A DNA stretch of 64,000 nt, from contig JABLXR010000027.1 of assembly GCA_013178015.1 (NCBI GenBank), forward strand, positions 24,713-88,712, read 5' to 3'. The position numbers and the translations under genes are program-made. The stretch is from Anaerolineae bacterium. Its GTDB lineage: Bacteria > Chloroflexota > Anaerolineae > DRVO01. The notes under the pieces were generated by a model. The model saw only the letters and a list, made by a program, of their open reading frames with translations, did not search any database and was not told where the DNA came from. Shown piece after piece: positions 48,575 through 56,927 of the stretch; position 1 is the stretch's first letter, and each line of letters opens with the position of its first letter.

Positions 48575-51139
48575 CTACTCCACCGTGATCTCGGTGTACA
48601 CCGGGTACTGCTTACCGTCCAGGTCCTCCACTACGAAGCCGACCACATAGGAGCCGGCGGCCGCGTCCATGTCGACCCAGGTGAAAGGCCGGTCGCCGAA
48701 GGTGAGGGTGGGCCCCCTCTCGGTGGCGGGCGTCGCCGCGCCGCCGTCCGTAGCCAGGTCCAGCCACTGCTCCAATGCGGTGAATGTGTCCCCCGGCTCC
48801 GGCATGATCTCCCAGGGCGACCCGGTGAACCCCTCGCCCTTGAAGGCGAAGACTTGCTCCAGGGCGCCGTGGCGGAAGAACAGCCGGGCAGCACGGGATT
48901 CCCCGTCGTCGGCGTAGGTGAAAATGCCGTCCACGGTATAGACCGCTTCCTCGAATGACCTGCCATAGGTGTGAGGCCGGAATAGGGCCGGCACCCGTTG
49001 AGTGCCGTCGTCTATGGCGAAGACGATAGGCTCCCACTCAAACTCCATGGTGAACTCACCTTCGGGCCAGACGGGATAGTAGACGCCGCTGAGCTCGCGA
49101 GTGTCGGGGCTCTCGAGGTAGTCCTGGTCCAGCATGTTGATCGAGTTGGCCTCCCGATCAAGGTAGCCGACCAAAAGCTTGACGTAGCCGAGGTTCTCGC
49201 CGGCGATGTCCACGGAGAGCAGGACCGGTCTGCCGGGCGCGGCCGTCGGACTGGACGCCCTGATGGCCGAGACCCGGATGCCGCCTCGGGCCGGGCCGCC
49301 GACTGGGGCGGCATCGGCGGGGCGGGTAGCGCCCCTCTCGGCCAGGTCGAACTGGCGGCCGGTGTAGTGATAGGCCAGGAACTCGTCCCACAGGGATTCC
49401 TGGGCAAAGCGGCTGGCCAACCCTAGGTATGATGGATAGCCGCTGACGGGGTTCTGGTAGAGGTCTGAGTTGGGGAAGTAGACGGACATGCCGGTGGCGC
49501 CGGGCTTGTCCGGACCGTGCCGCTCGGCAATCACGGCCTGGCTGAGTGCGGCCATGAGACTGTTGGCGGCGTCCACAACCGCTTCGTCCCGGGTGTTCTG
49601 CGCCACCAGCTGGGCGAAGTGGCCGAGGTCAATGTACGAGGGAGGCACCTGAGTGCCGAAGATGCTGGTGAAGGACTGAGTGTAGCTGCGGGCCTGTGCC
49701 ACCGGCCTCTGGTTTGACTGCTGCATCTGGTAGGCGAGCTGGTTCAGCCCATTCATCACCTGGGGCAGCGCCGCCAGATCCACCACTGAGAGGGTGACGT
49801 TGGCACCTAGCCTGGCCGCCAGGTCGCTAGCCGATGGCGCCAGGGAGCTGAAGAGCCCGCGACCACCCCCCACGAGCTCCTGGCGAGCCTGGTCATCTAC
49901 GATACGTTCGTCGTCCTCGATGTAGCTGTCCACGATGTAGCGGCCAAGCTCCGCCCCGCCTACGTTGGGGTTCCGCTGCAATTCGCTCAGGAAGCTGGCA
50001 TAGGCCCAGCCCAGGGCCGGTTCGGTCTCTTGGGACGCTACGGCATAGCGAGCGTGCGGTTCCAGGGCGCTGAAGACCTCGAGGTGACCCATGAGGCAGG
50101 CATCCAGTCCGATTAGCTCGAACTTGTCCAGCCCGGTCTGCCTCCGGATCTCGCCCAACGCCTCGTCCAGTTCATCGAGGTACAGGTAGTCGCCTAGACG
50201 CTGCGCCAGCGGGACATCGGCGCCGTGCGGGCCGGATGCCGTGGGATCGCTCCAGCCGCCCGGCCAGCCCATGCCATGGTCCGACATGATCAGGGCGTAC
50301 TTGTCGGCGGGGTAGGTCTGCATCGCCCAGATCACGAAGTCCACCAGGGTCTGCCCGTCGGCATGGTTCAGCTCCCCCAGGTCGGCCAGTTCTGGCGAGC
50401 GCAGCGCGTTCAGGTCGTCATCCTGAGTCACGTAGAAGCGCTTGGATGAAGTCCAGTCGCCATCACCGGAGTAGCCGCCGCGGAAGCGATCGAGCTGGCT
50501 GACTACCTGCACGGCATCGGTAGATCCGGCCCGCTCGGCTTCGTTGAGGTCCACGTAGATGTCTCGCTCGAGGACCTTGTCATCGGCGTCCTGATAGAGC
50601 ATGATCAGCCACTTCTCGCCGGGCGCGGCGGTGGCGGCTATCACCGGCGCACGGGTCGGAGCCGGGGTGGCGGGGGGCTGCGTGGGCTGCGAGACTCCGC
50701 TCTGGTCTTCCGCCACGGGGCCAGGCCCGTCGACGGAGTCGCCGATGCCTCCGATTCCCCCACACTGCCGGCAGAGGAACAGGAAGACGACGACCACCAG
50801 CAGCAGACCGATGATGGGTAGGGAGAGCTTCCCGCCCGGCAGTAGCCCGCCCCCACCTCCGGGCGGGGTGCCGCCCGGGGGGGGGCCGCCTGCGGGGGGC
50901 GGAGATTGGCCGCGGTCTCGCTCGCGGCGGGGCGCCTCTGCTCGCTCTCGCTCACCTGCGGGAGAGGTTGGGCGCCGACGCCGCCTGACCCTCACCGTCT
51001 CCTTCTGGTTCGAGTCGCTCTGGGCAAACGCCCTCCATGTGCCAGTCGGCCCGAGGGCGCTCGAGCTGCTGTCACTCGCCAGAACCGACGACAGTTCTGG
51101 AACCAGGACCCGGATGTAGCCGGGCAACTTGCCAGGCAT
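48575..51139 (-). CDS. clostripain-family (C11) cysteine protease, membrane-anchored
   Basis: The 854-residue protein begins with a charged and Pro/Gly-rich region (to about 105), one transmembrane helix (107-123), a Thr/Pro linker and the C11 peptidase domain (175-600). The catalytic dyad is visible as His288 in IMSDHGMGW and Cys348 in LIGLDACLMGH. About 250 C-terminal residues are beta-rich and probably a substrate or surface-binding domain. Clostripain relatives cleave after Arg or Lys and are often self-activated. ATG 51139 has AGGAG upstream. It is monocistronic. Confidence 0.88.
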   Translation of the reverse strand: MPGKLPGYIRVLVPELSSVLASDSSSSALGPTGTWRAFAQSDSNQKETVRVRRRRRPTSPAGERERAEAPRRERDRGQSPPPAGGPPPGGTPPGGGGGLLPGGKLSLPIIGLLLVVVVFLFLCRQCGGIGGIGDSVDGPGPVAEDQSGVSQPTQPPATPAPTRAPVIAATAAPGEKWLIMLYQDADDKVLERDIYVDLNEAERAGSTDAVQVVSQLDRFRGGYSGDGDWTSSKRFYVTQDDDLNALRSPELADLGELNHADGQTLVDFVIWAMQTYPADKYALIMSDHGMGWPGGWSDPTASGPHGADVPLAQRLGDYLYLDELDEALGEIRRQTGLDKFELIGLDACLMGHLEVFSALEPHARYAVASQETEPALGWAYASFLSELQRNPNVGGAELGRYIVDSYIEDDERIVDDQARQELVGGGRGLFSSLAPSASDLAARLGANVTLSVVDLAALPQVMNGLNQLAYQMQQSNQRPVAQARSYTQSFTSIFGTQVPPSYIDLGHFAQLVAQNTRDEAVVDAANSLMAALSQAVIAERHGPDKPGATGMSVYFPNSDLYQNPVSGYPSYLGLASRFAQESLWDEFLAYHYTGRQFDLAERGATRPADAAPVGGPARGGIRVSAIRASSPTAAPGRPVLLSVDIAGENLGYVKLLVGYLDREANSINMLDQDYLESPDTRELSGVYYPVWPEGEFTMEFEWEPIVFAIDDGTQRVPALFRPHTYGRSFEEAVYTVDGIFTYADDGESRAARLFFRHGALEQVFAFKGEGFTGSPWEIMPEPGDTFTALEQWLDLATDGGAATPATERGPTLTFGDRPFTWVDMDAAAGSYVVGFVVEDLDGKQYPVYTEITVE

Positions 51140-51715
51140 GGGGTTCTCCTATCTCATTGGTGACCACGACTCTTCCAACTCGGATGCCAACTGTCTCGAA
51201 CGCCATTCGGAATGCAGGGCGGATTATACGCCTTCCGTGGCCGGGGGAAAGCTGGAGACCGACCCGAGGGAGTGTCTCGGCTGATGGGCGGTACCTGAGA
51301 GATGCCGCGCCTGGGGCGCGGACTGCCCCCGACGTGTAAGACCAACCGGCGACGGCGCACTCCTGGGTGCGCCGACTTGATCCCAGTCTGGCCCAATCCG
51401 GCCCCTTCGCCTAGCAAGCCGATACAGTCTCCCCAAAACCGATAGCGAAGTTCGGCCTGGAGTGCCTTGCCCTGAGACGATGCCGAAACGGTCCGGTAGT
51501 ACGGTATGGCAGTCCCCGACCCGGGACGAGGTGGCGTGGGAGTATTGCCGGTGATCGAAGGGTGCAACGGCGCTCCGGGCGTACTTCGCCCGGACTGGTG
51601 TATGCGCAACCGTCAGGCGTTCTGCCTCGCAGGTGGCAGCGACGGGGTCGGTTACTGGTGGCATGGCAGACGCACTGCCAGGACGTGTCACCGTGGACCG
51701 GGACAGGAGGCTAAC
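51140..51715. other. intergenic region upstream of the BtrH/GyrI-like operon
   Basis: The region between divergent genes contains a family G fragment, GCCGCGCCTGGGGCGCGGAC (51304-51323), and a perfect 8-bp hairpin TCCGGGCG...CGCCCGGA (51574-51594). A reading frame from ATG 51506 joins the downstream gene's frame but has no protein similarity. No clear sigma-70 promoter was found. Confidence 0.45.
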
Positions 51716-52672
51716 GTGAAGAAGCTGTTGCAGGGTATCGGTTCGCCTACTCAGTTCATCACTCATCTCGGCTGCATCAAGGCCTGCCTCGACTACCTCG
51801 GAGTGCAGGTGCCCCTGGCCTGGCTCTACGGTGGCACTGGTCACGCCTTCATCAACAACATCCACAGGGACCTGTGCCCCAGCGGGCCCACCGCCTGGCG
51901 CACCATTATGCTCTCTCAGCTGGCGCCAAACCTGGGATACCGTACGCCGTGCGTCTTCGGCTGGAGGGATGAGCTGGGTGAGTCGTTCCGGGACAAGCAA
52001 CGGGAGGCCTACGACTTTACCCGCACCGCCATAGACTCCGGGATCCCGTGCTTCGGTTGGCAACTGGAGGTTCCCGACTTCTACGTCATCTGCGGCTACG
52101 ACGAGGTGGGCTACTACTTCTCGGGATACGGCGAATTGGGTAAGGGCCCGCTCCCCTGGGACTGCCTGGGCGGCTGGGACGTGGCCCTGATCGAGGTCTA
52201 CCGGGTGGAGCTGGGCCCGCCGGCGCCGGATGACCGGGTGGTGAAGGAAGGGATCGAAGCTGCCCTGCGCTTCGCCGAGGGGCCGGAGGATTGGGTGTTC
52301 CCGGGCTACACTGCCGGGCCTGCTGGCTTCGAGCGGTGGGCAGAAGCGCTCCAGTCGGGGCGAGCCAGCCGCGACGGACACACCTACAACGCTCAGTGCT
52401 GGGGTGAGTGCCGGTCCTTGGCGGTGGAGTTCCTGGCAGCGGCCAAGGAATGCCTGCCCGGACGGTGTGACCGTGCCTTCGACGACGCGCGCGCCGCCTA
52501 CACTCGGTCTCGCGACGCCCTTGCGGCCATGGTGGCCCTCCATCCGCCGCGCCAGGCGATGGACTTCAGCACGCCGTTGCAGTCCGACGAGGCGGCTGGC
52601 CTGGCCCGCGAGGTGGCGGCAGCGGAGCGGGATGGGCTGGCGTGCCTGGCGCGGATTGCCACCGCACTGTGA
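51716..52672 (+). CDS. BtrH/C39-like protein, single domain
   Basis: The 318-residue protein resembles the papain-fold BtrH N-terminal/C39-like family. A putative nucleophile Cys sits in THLGCIKACLDYLG, and the YVICGYDEVGYYFSGYG segment matches YDEGG...GW in the larger neighbour. The C-terminal half is helical, with paired Cys in NAQCWGECRSLAVEFLAAAKEC. BtrH is an acyltransferase of butirosin synthesis; whether this is an enzyme of that type is unknown. GTG 51716 follows AGGAGG by five bases. It heads a four-gene operon alternating this fold with GyrI-like proteins. Confidence 0.72.
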   Translation: MKKLLQGIGSPTQFITHLGCIKACLDYLGVQVPLAWLYGGTGHAFINNIHRDLCPSGPTAWRTIMLSQLAPNLGYRTPCVFGWRDELGESFRDKQREAYDFTRTAIDSGIPCFGWQLEVPDFYVICGYDEVGYYFSGYGELGKGPLPWDCLGGWDVALIEVYRVELGPPAPDDRVVKEGIEAALRFAEGPEDWVFPGYTAGPAGFERWAEALQSGRASRDGHTYNAQCWGECRSLAVEFLAAAKECLPGRCDRAFDDARAAYTRSRDALAAMVALHPPRQAMDFSTPLQSDEAAGLAREVAAAERDGLACLARIATAL

Positions 52673-52742
52673 GGCCCCGTCGGGAAGGGCGAAGCCCACG
52701 TTCAGGCCTTGGCCCGGCGCTGGAGATCAGGAGGTTTTGAGC

Positions 52743-53219
52743 ATGGAGGCCGATCCGGAGTTCGTCATCGGGCAGATGCGACTGCAGACGACAGAGCCCT
52801 TCCTCTACTTCCGCGTTGGTTCTGAGACTAGCAGAGCCGAAGCGGACGCGACGCTCGATGCCCTGATGGCCGAGCTAGATGAAGCCCGAGCCGGGTCTGA
52901 TGCCTCGACGGAGGGGCCAGTGGTGCTGATCGCTCGCTTTGGCGACGAGGGCCTGTACCTCGAGGCGGGCCACCGGATCGGGCCAGAGGCTGCTTCGTGC
53001 GAGACCGCTCGAGTGCGGTTGGTGGAAGGGCGCCGGTGCGCCTCTCTGCTCTACTGGGGTAGCCTGGAGCACTATGCGAAGGCTCACGAGGCCCTGGTGC
53101 TAGGTATGCGGCAGGCCGGCCTCACTGGGGCTGGCGAGCTGCGGGAGTGGTATCTTCAGTTCGAGGGCGATAGCTCCCCCGACAACGTCATGCTGCTGCA
53201 GTACGTCCTGGCGGAATGA
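52743..53219 (+). CDS. stand-alone GyrI-like small-molecule-binding domain (1)
   Basis: The 158-residue protein is a duplicated-strand GyrI/SOUL-like fold without DNA-binding domain: PFLYFRVGSETSRAEADATLDALMAEL, then ASLLYWGSLEHYAKAHEALVLGMRQAG and REWYLQFEGDSSPDNVMLLQYVLAE. Such domains bind drugs or metabolites in AraC-type regulators, and some hydrolyse electrophiles. AGGAGG precedes ATG 52743 by eight bases. It lies 70 bases after the first BtrH-like gene and 27 before the double one. The ligand is unknown. Confidence 0.75.
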   Translation: MEADPEFVIGQMRLQTTEPFLYFRVGSETSRAEADATLDALMAELDEARAGSDASTEGPVVLIARFGDEGLYLEAGHRIGPEAASCETARVRLVEGRRCASLLYWGSLEHYAKAHEALVLGMRQAGLTGAGELREWYLQFEGDSSPDNVMLLQYVLAE

Positions 53220-53246
53220 GGCCGGCCGGGACCAAGGAGGCTTCGG

Positions 53247-55610
53247 ATGAACGAGACTGGTGCCGTCCCGAGTCGGTCATGGCGTCGCGTACTGGGCGGT
53301 GTTCCGCGAGTCGCTTTCTACGGCGAGATGGTGAAGTCGGGCGCGGAAAGCTGCCCTGAGGACATGACTCTGCCCTCCTGTCTGCGCTCCCTGGTGCAGT
53401 ACCTGGGAGAGCCATGCCTGGGCTGCCGGCACCTGCCGGGCGGTGATTGCGACCCGGCCTATGGCTGCGGGTACGCCTTTTTCATGGGCGTCTCCGGCCA
53501 GGGGTTCATGCTCAACTGGAACGCGCAGCAATGGGAGTTCGGCAGCGGCAACGCTCTGACCCTGGCCGACGATGCCATGGCGCCGGTCCGCTGGGCCCTG
53601 GAAGCCGTCGGCTACAGGCACGAGGATCTGGGCAATGCGGCACTGGACCGCGAGAGCCTGTTTCCTGCCCACGCCGACGAGGCGACCCTTCGCGCCCGCA
53701 TCATCGAGAGCATCGAGGCGGGGCGGCCGGTCCTCGGGTTCGGTGTGGTGGGTCCGCCAGAGTGCTGCCTCATCACCGGCTACGACGAGGGCGGTGATGT
53801 CATCACCGGCTGGTCCTTCTTCCAGGGCTTCCCCGAGTTCGCTCAGGGGCTGGAGTTTGAGCCCGAAGGCTACTTCCGCAAACGAGAGTGGTTCGGCGAC
53901 ACGTTGGGCGTAGTGGTGATCACCGGTACGGCGGAGATGCCGGACCTGAGGGAGACCTACCGCAAGACGCTGGCCCACGGCCTGGCGGTGATGCGGGAGG
54001 GACGGGCTACGGGATCGTACACCTCCGGCACCGCCGCCTTCGATGCCTGGATGAATTCCCTCCTGCGGGACGAGGAGTTCGCCTCGGCGGGGATCGAGAG
54101 GCTCCGGACGATGCTCCAGATCCACAACGACGAGGTGGGCAACGTAGCCGAGTGCCGGCACTACTGCGCCGATTTCCTGGACGGTGCGAGAGATGCCTTA
54201 CCCGCTGCCGCCGACGAGTTGGGCCAGGCCGCCGGGTGCTTCCGGGCCATGCACGACCTGATGTGGCGGGTCTGGGAGCAACTAGGCGGACATCCGGAAT
54301 ACACACGCATGGAGGAGGAACCGGCTCTCCAGTTGGCCCGCCCTGAAGCTCGGCGGCGGGTGGTGGAGGTCCTGCGCGTGGCTCGGGAGCGCCAGGCCGA
54401 GGCGGCGGCGCACGTCGAGGCGGCTCTCGGACTGATCCAGCAGGGAGCATCCGTGGCCAAGCCCAGGGTGGCGCCTCGAGCGGTGCTGGAGGGCGTGCCC
54501 TATGTGGGATTCGACGCCAGCCGCACCGGTGGGCGACCGGAGAACACCTATATGTGCGCCGCCATGAAGTCCGCTCTGACCTACATCGGGGAGCCCTGTT
54601 CCTACGAGTTCCTGATGGGCGTGTCGGGGGCGGCGTTCCGCTTGGCGTGGCACGCCGAGCGCTGGGATGGTGGCAACATATCCACCTTGCACATGGGGGA
54701 CGATCCCACAGAGCACTATCGTCGAGCCTTTCGGGCGGTCGGATGGGACCCTTCGATCGCGGGCAACGTCCGTTGGCGGGACAACGAGCCTTGCGCCCCG
54801 CCCACGAGCGTCTACAGGGGTCCGGACTACCTGGGCGACAAAGTGGAGTACCGGGCCGAGGGCTACTTCCGGGAACGCATGGTCTACGACATCCGCTTCA
54901 AACGCTATCCCATGCTGGCCATAGGGGTGGTGTTTCCCCCTGAGTGCGGGGTCGTCACTGGCTACGACGAGGGGGGAGAGGTGCTCATCGGCTGGAACCA
55001 CTTCCAGCACTTCCCCGAGAACGCTGAAGGCGGCAAGGTCACCTTCGAGCCCGGTGGTCAGTACCGCAAGCGCGACTGGTTCGAGGACACGGTGGCTCTG
55101 ATCGCCTTTCACTACAAGACCACCAAGCCGCCTCTCAAGGACAGCTACCGGCGGGCGCTAGAGTGGGCAGTGAAGCTGGGCCGCACAGCACGCTTCGGGC
55201 AGTACTACTCGGGGCTCGCTGCCTATGAGGCCTGGGCGGCAGCCCTGGAAGGGGACGACGACTTCGCGGCAGCCGACGACGCCGGCCTGGCGCTGCGGTT
55301 GATGTGCCACAACGACGCCATCAACTGCCTGGCCGAGGGGCGGCGGTGCGCCGCGGCCTTCCTGCGGGACGGGGCGCGAGTCCTGCCGCAAGCGGCCGAG
55401 CCGCTGGAAGAGGCGGCCCGCCGCTACCTGGCCGAGCTCGACACCCTGGGGCGCATCGTGGCGGTGCTGGGCGGCATGGGGTGGGACCCATCGCACGCGC
55501 GGAGCCTGGCTCGGCCCGAAGCCCGACAGCAGATCGTGCCCCTCATCCGGGAGGCGCGGGCTCAGGACGAGGAGGCGCTGAGCCACCTCGAGCGCGTCCT
55601 GGAGGGTTGA
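53247..55610 (+). CDS. BtrH/C39-like protein with two tandem domains
   Basis: The 787-residue protein is an internal duplication. Half 1: VPRVAFYGEM, PSCLRSLVQYLGEPC, FFMGVSGQGFMLNWNAQQWE, ECCLITGYDEGGDVITGWSFFQGFPE, GYFRKREWFGD. Half 2 (from about 410): VPYVGFDASRTG, TYMCAAMKSALTYIGEPC, FLMGVSGAAFRLAWHAERWD, ECGVVTGYDEGGEVLIGWNHFQHFPE, QYRKRDWFED. Each half has one Cys at the start of the first helix, as in papain-like folds, and a helical tail. Only half 2 has the His in GWNHFQHF; half 1 has Ser-Phe-Phe there, so half 1 may be inactive. AAGGAGG precedes ATG 53247. Confidence 0.75.
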   Translation: MNETGAVPSRSWRRVLGGVPRVAFYGEMVKSGAESCPEDMTLPSCLRSLVQYLGEPCLGCRHLPGGDCDPAYGCGYAFFMGVSGQGFMLNWNAQQWEFGSGNALTLADDAMAPVRWALEAVGYRHEDLGNAALDRESLFPAHADEATLRARIIESIEAGRPVLGFGVVGPPECCLITGYDEGGDVITGWSFFQGFPEFAQGLEFEPEGYFRKREWFGDTLGVVVITGTAEMPDLRETYRKTLAHGLAVMREGRATGSYTSGTAAFDAWMNSLLRDEEFASAGIERLRTMLQIHNDEVGNVAECRHYCADFLDGARDALPAAADELGQAAGCFRAMHDLMWRVWEQLGGHPEYTRMEEEPALQLARPEARRRVVEVLRVARERQAEAAAHVEAALGLIQQGASVAKPRVAPRAVLEGVPYVGFDASRTGGRPENTYMCAAMKSALTYIGEPCSYEFLMGVSGAAFRLAWHAERWDGGNISTLHMGDDPTEHYRRAFRAVGWDPSIAGNVRWRDNEPCAPPTSVYRGPDYLGDKVEYRAEGYFRERMVYDIRFKRYPMLAIGVVFPPECGVVTGYDEGGEVLIGWNHFQHFPENAEGGKVTFEPGGQYRKRDWFEDTVALIAFHYKTTKPPLKDSYRRALEWAVKLGRTARFGQYYSGLAAYEAWAAALEGDDDFAAADDAGLALRLMCHNDAINCLAEGRRCAAAFLRDGARVLPQAAEPLEEAARRYLAELDTLGRIVAVLGGMGWDPSHARSLARPEARQQIVPLIREARAQDEEALSHLERVLEG

Positions 55611-55636
55611 GCTCTGGGCAGACCGGAGGAACAGAC

Positions 55637-56134
55637 ATGAGCGACGACGCCGCTGCCCTCGAGTACAGCGTTAGCGAGCCGCGGGTCAGCATCATGCGTG
55701 GCTTCCGGCACTTCTACGTCTCGGGACGGGCCAGCATGCCGAGGATCGAGGAGGCCGCAGGGGGACTCATAGATCGGCTGTACGCCGCCTACGGCCGGGC
55801 CAGGCACGGCGTGCAGCTGCCCGCTATCCTCATTCTCAGCTACGGCATGCCGGATGAGACGGGCGAGTTCGACCTGACGGCCGGGCTCAACGTGACGCCC
55901 GTTACCGAGGCGGTAGGGGAGGCTCAGGTCGAGGAGGTGAGCGACTCCCGCTGTGCCTCCGTGCTTCTGCGGGGCCGCCTGCGGGACCTGAAGGAGGCCC
56001 ACGAGGCCCTGAATGCCTTCGTGCAGGACAAGGGGCTGCAGTATGGCCCTGGATTCCGGGAGTGGTACCTGTACTGGGAGGGAGAAGACTCCGCCAACAA
56101 CGTCACCCTGATCACGTATGACCTGGCGGGATAG
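55637..56134 (+). CDS. stand-alone GyrI-like small-molecule-binding domain (2)
   Basis: The 165-residue paralogue of the gene at 52743-53219 has FRHFYVSGRASMPRIEEAAGGLIDRL, ASVLLRGRLRDLKEAHEALNAFVQDKG and REWYLYWEGEDSANNVTLITYDLAG. The shared REWYL-x-(F/W)-EG-(D/E)-(S/D)-S motif and spacing show common ancestry. GGAGG precedes ATG 55637 by a few bases, and the gene begins 26 bases after the double BtrH-like gene. Confidence 0.75.
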   Translation: MSDDAAALEYSVSEPRVSIMRGFRHFYVSGRASMPRIEEAAGGLIDRLYAAYGRARHGVQLPAILILSYGMPDETGEFDLTAGLNVTPVTEAVGEAQVEEVSDSRCASVLLRGRLRDLKEAHEALNAFVQDKGLQYGPGFREWYLYWEGEDSANNVTLITYDLAG

Positions 56135-56528
56135 GCGCTCGGCTTGCCGGTGGTGGCGGGGCGGCGCTCGACCTGACCGCGTGCCGCGGGGTTCGCTGGC
56201 CAATCCTTCGATGGCGGCCACGAACCCGCTCGGGGCGAGCACCGAGATGCTTTGGCTAGCCAGAGCCTGCCTGAGGCGGCCGCCGTCGGGCGGATCGAGG
56301 TCGGTGGAAACCTGTCGTCCAGCGCGGCCGGCGAGGGAGCCAGCGGCGAGGTCTCATGGCGCGGACCCCGGCAGGCTGGAGTCGCCCGGTCAGGCCGCGT
56401 CGCGGCGCACTGGCTGCTGGAGGCGTGCCAGGCCTATGCAGCCGGCGTAGACAGGATCGAGTCGCTCTGACCGCAGTTGAGCTGCTGCAGGCGCGCGGTC
56501 GCGGTATGTCGTCAAACTAGGAGAGAAG
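56135..56528. other. intergenic region, possible remnant reading frame
   Basis: No gene is supported. A 72-codon frame ends at 56470 with a Gly/Ala-rich sequence (SGRVAAHWLLEACQAYAAG) that looks more protein-like than neighbouring frames, but it has no start signal or recognised homologue. It may be the tail of a decayed gene. Confidence 0.4.
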
Positions 56529-56891
56529 ATGAGCTCGCCAGTGACGCAAGCGGTGGCCTTTTGTGGCTACGTCTGCTCGGTGTGTCCGGGGACGGCGGAT
56601 GGCTGCCCCGGCTGCAAAGCCGGAGGTGGGGATGAGGGATGCCCCGTCAGGGCCTGCAGCATCGAGCGCGGCCTGGCTGGATGCTGGGACTGTGCCGGGT
56701 TTCCCTGCGACAAGGGCCCCTTCGGCTCTGACGAGTGGCGCGGCCTGGCGACAGCCCTCACGGCGGGGGTGAAGCAGCACGGCGAAGCGAGGCTGGTCGG
56801 CCTGGTAAGGGAGCGCCTGGGCGACCCCCTGGAGTATGGCCGGTTCCGCGGCATGACCGCCGAGGCGATCACAGACATTCTGACGCGCTAG
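56529..56891 (+). CDS. DUF3795 Cys-rich (zinc-binding) protein
   Basis: The 120-residue protein has the DUF3795 pattern: FCGYVCSVCPG, DGCPGCKAGGGDEGCPVRAC and LAGCWDCAGFPCDKGPF, with at least ten Cys arranged as CxxC pairs likely to bind zinc or an Fe-S cluster. A short helical tail follows. The function is unknown. ATG 56529 is preceded by GGAGAGAAG. Confidence 0.88.
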   Translation: MSSPVTQAVAFCGYVCSVCPGTADGCPGCKAGGGDEGCPVRACSIERGLAGCWDCAGFPCDKGPFGSDEWRGLATALTAGVKQHGEARLVGLVRERLGDPLEYGRFRGMTAEAITDILTR

Positions 56892-56927
56892 GGCGGCTAC
56901 ACGTCCCGGCGGATTTGCCGGAGCTCC

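Noticed and set aside
56252..56470. 72-codon plus-strand gene
   Set aside because: Weak start and no recognised family; listed only as a possible remnant.
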